Positions 59,001 to 64,000 of a stretch of 64,000 nucleotides of DNA are shown here, in pieces. This DNA comes from Heliocidaris tuberculata (Eukaryota; Echinodermata; Echinoidea; Camarodonta; Echinometridae). The position numbers were made by a program, and so were the translations under genes. Within the stretch, counting starts at the first letter, position 1. Each line of letters starts with the position of its first letter. The stretch spans positions 9,170,027-9,234,026 of the forward strand of contig CM046838.1 in assembly GCA_025618425.1 (NCBI GenBank). The letters run 5' to 3'. The notes under the pieces are model-generated. The model did not search any database, was not told where the DNA came from, and was given only the letters and a program-made list of their open reading frames with translations.

Positions 59001-59805
59001 TGTTTTCCTATTTCATCATTTGGTCACTAACATTCCCTTTTCGTGCATTCAAATCAAAGCAAGAGTAGCTCTCGGACGATTTCCGTAATTCAAATTAAGA
59101 GTCTGAGCATTCAAATTAAACATCCAGTCAACCAAATTCACATACGGGCATTCAATTTGCGAATTCGAGCACTTTTTTGGGGGGGGGGGTGTAATCCGCG
59201 TATTCAAGTTAACACTGTCGGCTTGATGAGCTTGATTTCGGCATTCAATTTAATTTGTAGGCGAGCAATTTGCTAATTCGTGCATTCAATTTAACTGATA
59301 TGGCAAAAGTGGAAAAGTAATGGAATCAAGGGGTCAGTCTATTGAAATGAGGAGGGGGGGGGGGGGGGAGTGGGGGTTGAAGGATAGTCAGTAGATTATT
59401 TTCTCCACTAACATTATTTGCCGTTATATCGTAAGGACGTGTCAAATTCTCATTCATCATGTGGTATTTTTCTGACTTTAAAAGACCAAGGTTTGTCACA
59501 ACTATCTCCACATTAATAACGAAATTGCAAGTCTGTAGCGTCTTGTTTTTTTTAAATATATAACTGTGAAGATAGAAATATCTATACTGCAAATCTTTTA
59601 CAGTTCTATCAAAAGAGGTATGCAGTATTTCGTCAAAAGAAGTCTATATTGACTTTCAGTTTTCCTAATTAATGTGACGATATTTCAAAGTCAGAAAAAT
59701 AAACATACTACAACGTGATGATAAAACATGTCCTTACGTTATGACTGCAAATAATGTTGATCGCTCGAAATTTCTATTGACCAACAAGCCTGTAGCCCCC
59801 CTATA

Positions 59806-59869
<64 letters not shown>

Positions 59870-59991
59870 CTATTTTGTGCCCTATACATTAAATTGAATG
59901 CACGAATTAGCAAATTGGTCGCCTAAAAATGAAATTGAATGCCGGAATCAACCTCACCAAGCCCGCCGACCGTGTTAACCTGAATGAGCCG

Positions 59992-60028
<37 letters not shown>

Positions 60029-60169
60029 CGCATTTGAAAATTGAACGCCTGTATATGAAATTGGTTGACTGGTTGTTGAATTTGAATGCTCGGATTCTTA
60101 ATTTGCGTTAATTTGAATGCACGAAAAGGGAATTTGAGTGACCAAATGATGGAATTGACCAGGAAAACC
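59001..60169. mobile_element. 1.2-kb palindromic foldback element
   Basis: The termini TTTTCCTATTTCATCATTTG and CAAATGATGGAATTG with AGGAAAAC are inverted. The arms (about 59001-59475 and 59690-60169) are diverged complements with repeated GCATTCAATTTAA-type motifs. One arm has G10 (59180-59189) where the other has A of about 27 (59996-60025); other unpaired insertions are a G-rich stretch (59351-59376) and (TA)n (59802-59864). No transposase. Confidence 0.85.
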
Positions 60170-60206
60170 TATATAAAAAAATAATTATATGTCTTGTTTA
60201 CCTCAT

Positions 60207-60234
60207 CTCTCCCCCCCCCCCTCCCCCCTCTCTC

Positions 60235-60271
<37 letters not shown>

Positions 60272-60299
60272 CCTTCTCCCTCTCCTCCTCCTCCTCCTA
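60207..60299 (+). repeat. C-run and CT/TCC microsatellite
   Basis: C10 at about 60211-60220, CT repeats to about 60266 and (CTC)n at 60280-60297, just right of the foldback element. Confidence 0.85.
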
Positions 60300-61456
60300 T
60301 AGTCTATTCTCTCAAAATTCAAATTGGATTAATTTCTATAACTGAAAAAGTTAGAGCGATTCAATTATTGTGAACCAATTAACCATATTTTACTCTATGG
60401 GCCCTACCCCATTGAGTACTCCTTTGGCTTTTAAAAAATGAATTTTACATAAACTATAGAGGGAGTGAGTGTATTTCTTTAAAAGAAAATGGTACAGCTT
60501 CGGGGTGTGGCGGAGTAAGAGTATATCAAGCGTCGATGACAGCCTAATAATTAAACAAGAAATTTAAAGCAAAAAAATAAAATAAAAAATTTAAAAAAAA
60601 TTTTAAATGAAAAATAAACAAAAAGGTGTAGGAGATTCTAATAAGAGTCAAATAAGAGTCCAATAAGACAGGGTATTCAAATACAGAGAAGAATCGCGAT
60701 TTGAAATATCATTCTATGAATACACGATATTAAGCAACGATTTTTATAAATATGATGATTATAAATGAGATCCGGTATTTTACTGCATGGTATTTTCTTT
60801 TAATTCTGATTTTTTTTTCTGAAAAAAGGGCCTGTATGTCAGAATCGCAAGACATTGGTCACAGAGAGAATAATTTTCTGTGATTACCAAAAAACTAGAA
60901 ATGAAAAATTAGAGTATAAAAACGTCGAGATAAAATCTACATAGGCCATAATCTAACTCAATTATCAGTGCATGTGCCTGTACAAGTTGGCTATCAAATG
61001 AATTCCTTGTCCATAGGCGTATCGTATTTGTAAGCTGTTAATGTTAAACGAGTATTCATTTCATTCTATACCGGTACCTGCCAGTATATGATATTCACTT
61101 TGAATGGGAAACAGTAAAAATGGTAGTTTACATGCACATTAACCATCATAATCCCCGGATACTGGTACCCGGTGAAATAAAATTTATTTTTTATAAACGA
61201 CTTAATGTATTTGAGCCTATATAATGTACTCCGCCCACTAAAGCGATAACACATTAGTACACTGGGGAATTTGTTAACATGGTAAAGGTACATCACAAGT
61301 GTTTGAATGCTATCAGTTAGAAAGTTGAAAGCGAGAAAAGAAGTAGAGGTCAGGTTGAAATGTTATAAATCCTCCATTTTTGTATTCTGTTCACAATATT
61401 CTTCTTCTTCAAAGTGACAGGTTTAATCTTTGATAACCTTGTTCTAATTCAGCAAG

Positions 61457-61564
61457 ATGCCAATTCTCCAGTTCATTGCTAACATCTCACCCGATTTGTT
61501 ACCGGATGGATTCATGGAAAGAACGGCTAACTTTACGGCAGAAGAGCTGGGTACGCCATCAAAA
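61457..61564 (+). CDS. MIF: MIF-family exon 1
   Basis: 36 codons ending TPSK before the donor gtaagt. It contains the catalytic Pro2 and the conserved PDGF (16-19 in MIF numbering). At position 33 the usual GKP is GTP. Confidence 0.92.
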
Positions 61565-62700
61565 GTAAGTGCAGCATTTTCAGGATAAAATAGCCTAGTA
61601 TTTGGAAATAAAAATTTTGTAGGTCAGTTTCAGCTTCCTTAAAAGCCTTTATGTAATGTTTCAGAATTTATTGAAAACAACAATTTGCAAATCAGAGTTT
61701 ATATGACAAATTCTTTTGTACATAATGTGTCACATTTGTACTTTCTCTACAAATATCAAACACTTTCTTTGTCTTCAATTTTTTTACCGGTTTTGTTTTT
61801 TCAAAATAAAAAGACTATATAATTCCGATGAACAATCATTTCAGAACCAAATAAGGGTAATTATGTCACAGGCCAGGTACCGAAAACATGGCCCATGATA
61901 TTCAAGAAGTCAGAAATAAGTCTTTTATTTATGAGAAAATACGGAAAAAAGGCATAATCAAGTAAGGACGTAAGTAAGAAAATAAGAAAGTAAGCAAATA
62001 ACTTTATGTATATTATGTACGTCAGGAAGTGAGTAAAGGCCACCGCACACCTTACGATCGGTCTGCGATCCGATTTCAGAAGAAAATGTAGTATCATTTG
62101 ACAAATCATTTAAAAACGAAAAATATTTTTGACTGAGGGTCTGAATAGTCATACAGATAGTAAAATTGATAATACGGCCTTTGCCGAGTTTTCTAGTCGG
62201 TGCATGGAATGGCCAAATCGGCTTCGAGTCGTAGTGACGATTTGAAACTAATTTTGCCCTTATTCCCTGTAGAAAGCTGACAGTTCACCCAAACCCTATG
62301 TTTAGTATTCATATTACTTTTCAGAACCTAAATAGGGTAGATTTCATTTGTTAAAATGGCAATATTTAATGCCATAGCGATTTATTTTACAAATCGGATC
62401 GCAGACCGATCGTAACGTGTGCAGTGGCTTTAGGATAAAAAGAAAATAAATGAGTAAATTTTGTCTCGTTTCCTTTTCCCTGGGATCAGTTTTAAGAGTC
62501 AGCTCGTTCTCTCTTTGTGTCCGGCAGGCAGTCGTTGTGATGGTCAAGCACGCTGTCATGTTCAGGTTCGGCAGTGATGATCCGTGTATGCTGATCAAAC
62601 TAGCTTGCGTCGATGCCTTCAATGACCAGGAGAAGAACAGACGATATACCAAGGACTTCATAGACTACGCAGCAACAGAATTCAATATACCAGCTAATAG
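61457..62700 (+). CDS. MIF: MIF-family protein (MIF/DDT tautomerase fold), 3'-partial
   Basis: MIF-family proteins are small trimeric cytokine/tautomerases. Exons 61457-61564 (108 nt) and 62528-62700 (173 nt) encode MPILQFIANISPDLLPDGFM and onward to RRYTKDFIDYAATEFNIPAN. Intron positions after 108 and 281 coding nucleotides equal those of human MIF, which supports the call strongly. The third exon (about 20 residues) is not found before 64000. Pro2, the catalytic base after Met removal, is present, as is NRRYTK (NRSYSK in human MIF). Missing are the usual Lys33 (here Thr33) and the second cysteine of CXXC (here CMLI). The start is chosen for MP and for CAAG before the ATG; a possible acceptor (attcag) sits 4 bp upstream. 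Which MIF/DDT paralogue it is cannot be said. Confidence 0.9.
61565..62527 (+). other. MIF: MIF-family intron 1
   Basis: A 963-bp GT-AG intron. It contains the MITE at 62034-62432 and AGTAAGNAA short repeats (61965-61998). I see nothing else in it. Confidence 0.75.
62034..62432. mobile_element. MITE with GATCGGTCTGCGATCCGATT ends
   Basis: AAAGGCCACCGCACACCTTA followed by CGATCGGTCTGCGATCCG is mirrored at the right by CGGATCGCAGACCGATCG and GTGTGCAGTGGCTTT. It lies wholly inside MIF intron 1; about 400 bp, non-coding. Confidence 0.85.
62528..62700 (+). CDS. MIF: MIF-family exon 2
   Basis: 173 nt after tccggcag, phase 0 to phase 2, ending at gtatgt. Encodes AVVVMVKHAVMFRFGSDDPC, MLIKLACVDAFNDQEKNRRY and onward to NIPAN. 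FGS-DPC aligns with FGGSSEPC of MIF. Confidence 0.92.
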
Positions 62701-62727
62701 GTATGTAGCAATGATCTTCCTTTCTAT

Positions 62728-62788
<61 letters not shown>

Positions 62789-62812
62789 ATTTTTTTCATT
62801 TGTCATGTAAAA

Positions 62813-63331
62813 AGCATAGGCGGATCCAATGGGGGCAGGGGGTGGCGAATATGAGGAAAAGAGATTAAAATGGCATTTGGGGCTGAAATTCGTTATATTC
62901 CGGGGGAAATATCCTCTCCTTCCGGGCGGGATTCCCGAAATCCAATTCGTTGGAAAAAAAAGGGAAAAATTATTGTCCCCCTATATCTGATCCAGATCTA
63001 CCCTTATTGGATAAAGCTTAATTTCTATAATTTATTTTGTACAAATACTTCATTCAAATTCTGAAAGTTGGTAAAGATCATCGGACATAGCAAACTTGTA
63101 ATTTTACCCCATGCATTTCAAGAATTCCAATATCGTATACTGGGGCTGGAGCCCCTCACCTTTTTTTTTGGTAGACATAAAATCTCGGAAAATAGGTTTG
63201 AAAATTGTCATTAAAATGATTAAAGATTTGAAATCAAATTAGCCCCACCACTCTTTAAAAACGCTCCGCGGCCCCTTTTCTTTCTAAAGAGAGAAAGGGT
63301 GCATTTTTCCTTATATGACTCTGCCTATGCT
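62813..63331. mobile_element. MITE with AGCATAGGCGGA termini
   Basis: The ends AGCATAGGCGGATCC and GACTCTGCCTATGCT are inverted. The interior is G-rich at the left (GGGGGCAGGGGG) and AT-rich elsewhere, without an open frame of note. Related in style to the hAT MITE at 7956-8117. Confidence 0.6.
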
Positions 63332-63347
63332 CAGTTGAAATATTCCA

Positions 63348-63853
63348 CAGTCGCGTACCTGGGGGGGGGCAGGGGACACGTGCCACGGACGGCACTTGGA
63401 GGGGGCGCAAAAACGCAAAGGAGAGAAAGAAAAAAAAAGGGGGAAATGAAGAAAATCCTTACGGATTATGCGCCCCCAAATCCGCAGGGTAAATGCACTA
63501 GAAATATATTTTTTGAGTGTTTGAAATGCGATTTTTTTTTCCAAAGCTCGGTCGCTTTGCTCCCTTCCATAATTATTTTCTTTCGGGATCTCGTAATTTC
63601 GCACCCCCAGTATATAGTTCTCAAATAGCTTAAAAGGATCAAAATTTGAAAAATAAAGATGTAATTGTCGTTGTTTGCTTGCTATATACAAGTTTCATTT
63701 GACTCCTGCTAAATATTGCACCCCAGTATAGGATAAAGTGTATAAATCAGCATTTGCAAAGGTTCAACATTTGAAAGAAATCTCAACTTTAGGTCGCCTT
63801 GCTGAATTTCTGAACTATTTCCCAATGATTTTCGTTAGTTTTGCCCACGACTG
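63348..63853 (-). mobile_element. MITE-like element, inverse relative of 28786-29546
   Basis: The ends CAGTCGCG and CACGACTG are inverted. The interior read on the minus strand has GTGCGAAATTACGAGATCC, GGAGCAAAGCGACCGAGCTT and ATTACATCTTTATTTTTC in the same order as 28786-29546. Confidence 0.75.
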
Positions 63854-64000
63854 TAGAAGAGAGTGAATGTAGAAGAGAGTGAGAGTCAATGTACAAAATT
63901 CGAGCTTCTCTGCCGCTCGATTGCGGTGGTCAATTGCAAATTGCGTTTTTGAGGCAATTGGAAAAAAGAAAAAAAAAAAGAAAGAAATTGCCGCCCGGTC

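Larger units (their letters stand above)
52885..61456. other. Spacer between divergent arrestin and MIF genes
   Basis: The two genes face away from each other across 8.6 kb. Supported contents: A of about 27 (53625-53651), a G-rich repeat (54341-54507), G-rich and GAGCGAGC-type repeats (54950-55860), the minisatellite 55981-56780, an inverted CCCTAA-like repeat (57030-57115), the 23-bp triplication (57265-57333), GA repeats (57907-57938), the AAT satellite (58530-58998) and the foldback 59001-60169. 60600-61440 shows nothing I can name. Confidence 0.6.
62701..64000 (+). other. MIF: MIF-family intron 2 (continues off-window)
   Basis: No match to the expected terminal MIF segment (VYI-like) is seen. 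Contents are (TA)n at 62733-62780, the element 62813-63331, the element 63348-63853 and an A-rich end. Confidence 0.6.

Noticed and set aside
58533..59088. Long Asn- or Ile-rich open frames
   Set aside because: Pure translation of the AAT satellite; all frames are open by composition.

Overview
The window looks like nuclear DNA of a marine invertebrate deuterostome, most likely a sea urchin. That is an inference from three things: animal-type genes with introns, low GC content, and a very dense load of short foldback and MITE-like elements, tRNA-derived SINEs, microsatellites and long poly-G tracts. The species cannot be named from sequence alone.

Three protein-coding genes can be supported. 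(1) 1998-9155 (+) holds the last eight coding exons of RPF1, a Brix-domain ribosome-biogenesis factor; its N-terminal exon(s) lie left of the window. (2) 14456-45599 (-) holds seven coding exons of an alpha-arrestin (ARRDC-type) gene, with a possible upstream non-coding exon and promoter near 52.6-52.9 kb. As given, its second exon carries one extra base in a six-base G run, which breaks the reading frame. Removing one G restores both the conserved arrestin motif and the splice phase. (3) 61457 to beyond the right edge (+) holds the first two coding exons of a MIF-family gene. Its exon lengths are exactly those of human MIF, but a usual active-site lysine and the CXXC motif are missing.

Everything else is intron or intergenic DNA. 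Layout: 1-9155 RPF1 with many MITEs in its introns; 9156-14455 spacer between convergent genes, ending in a TA-flanked MITE 42 bp from the arrestin stop codon; 14456-45631 arrestin gene, with a GAA tract, a 1.4-kb foldback element, long GA/CT/GT and AAT/ATG microsatellites, a motif-dense TTCGCGAA block and a composite SINE/palindrome cluster; 45632-61456 arrestin upstream region and spacer, with a 0.8-kb minisatellite and a 1.2-kb foldback element beside an AAT satellite; 61457-64000 start of the MIF gene with three further MITEs in its introns.

The three genes have unrelated jobs (rRNA processing, membrane cargo trafficking or ubiquitin-adaptor roles, and cytokine/tautomerase fold), and nothing suggests they work together. 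I found no prokaryotic-type system, CRISPR array, virus or autonomous transposase gene. The most useful points for a reader are the arrestin frameshift, the altered MIF active site and the foldback or composite repeat architectures.
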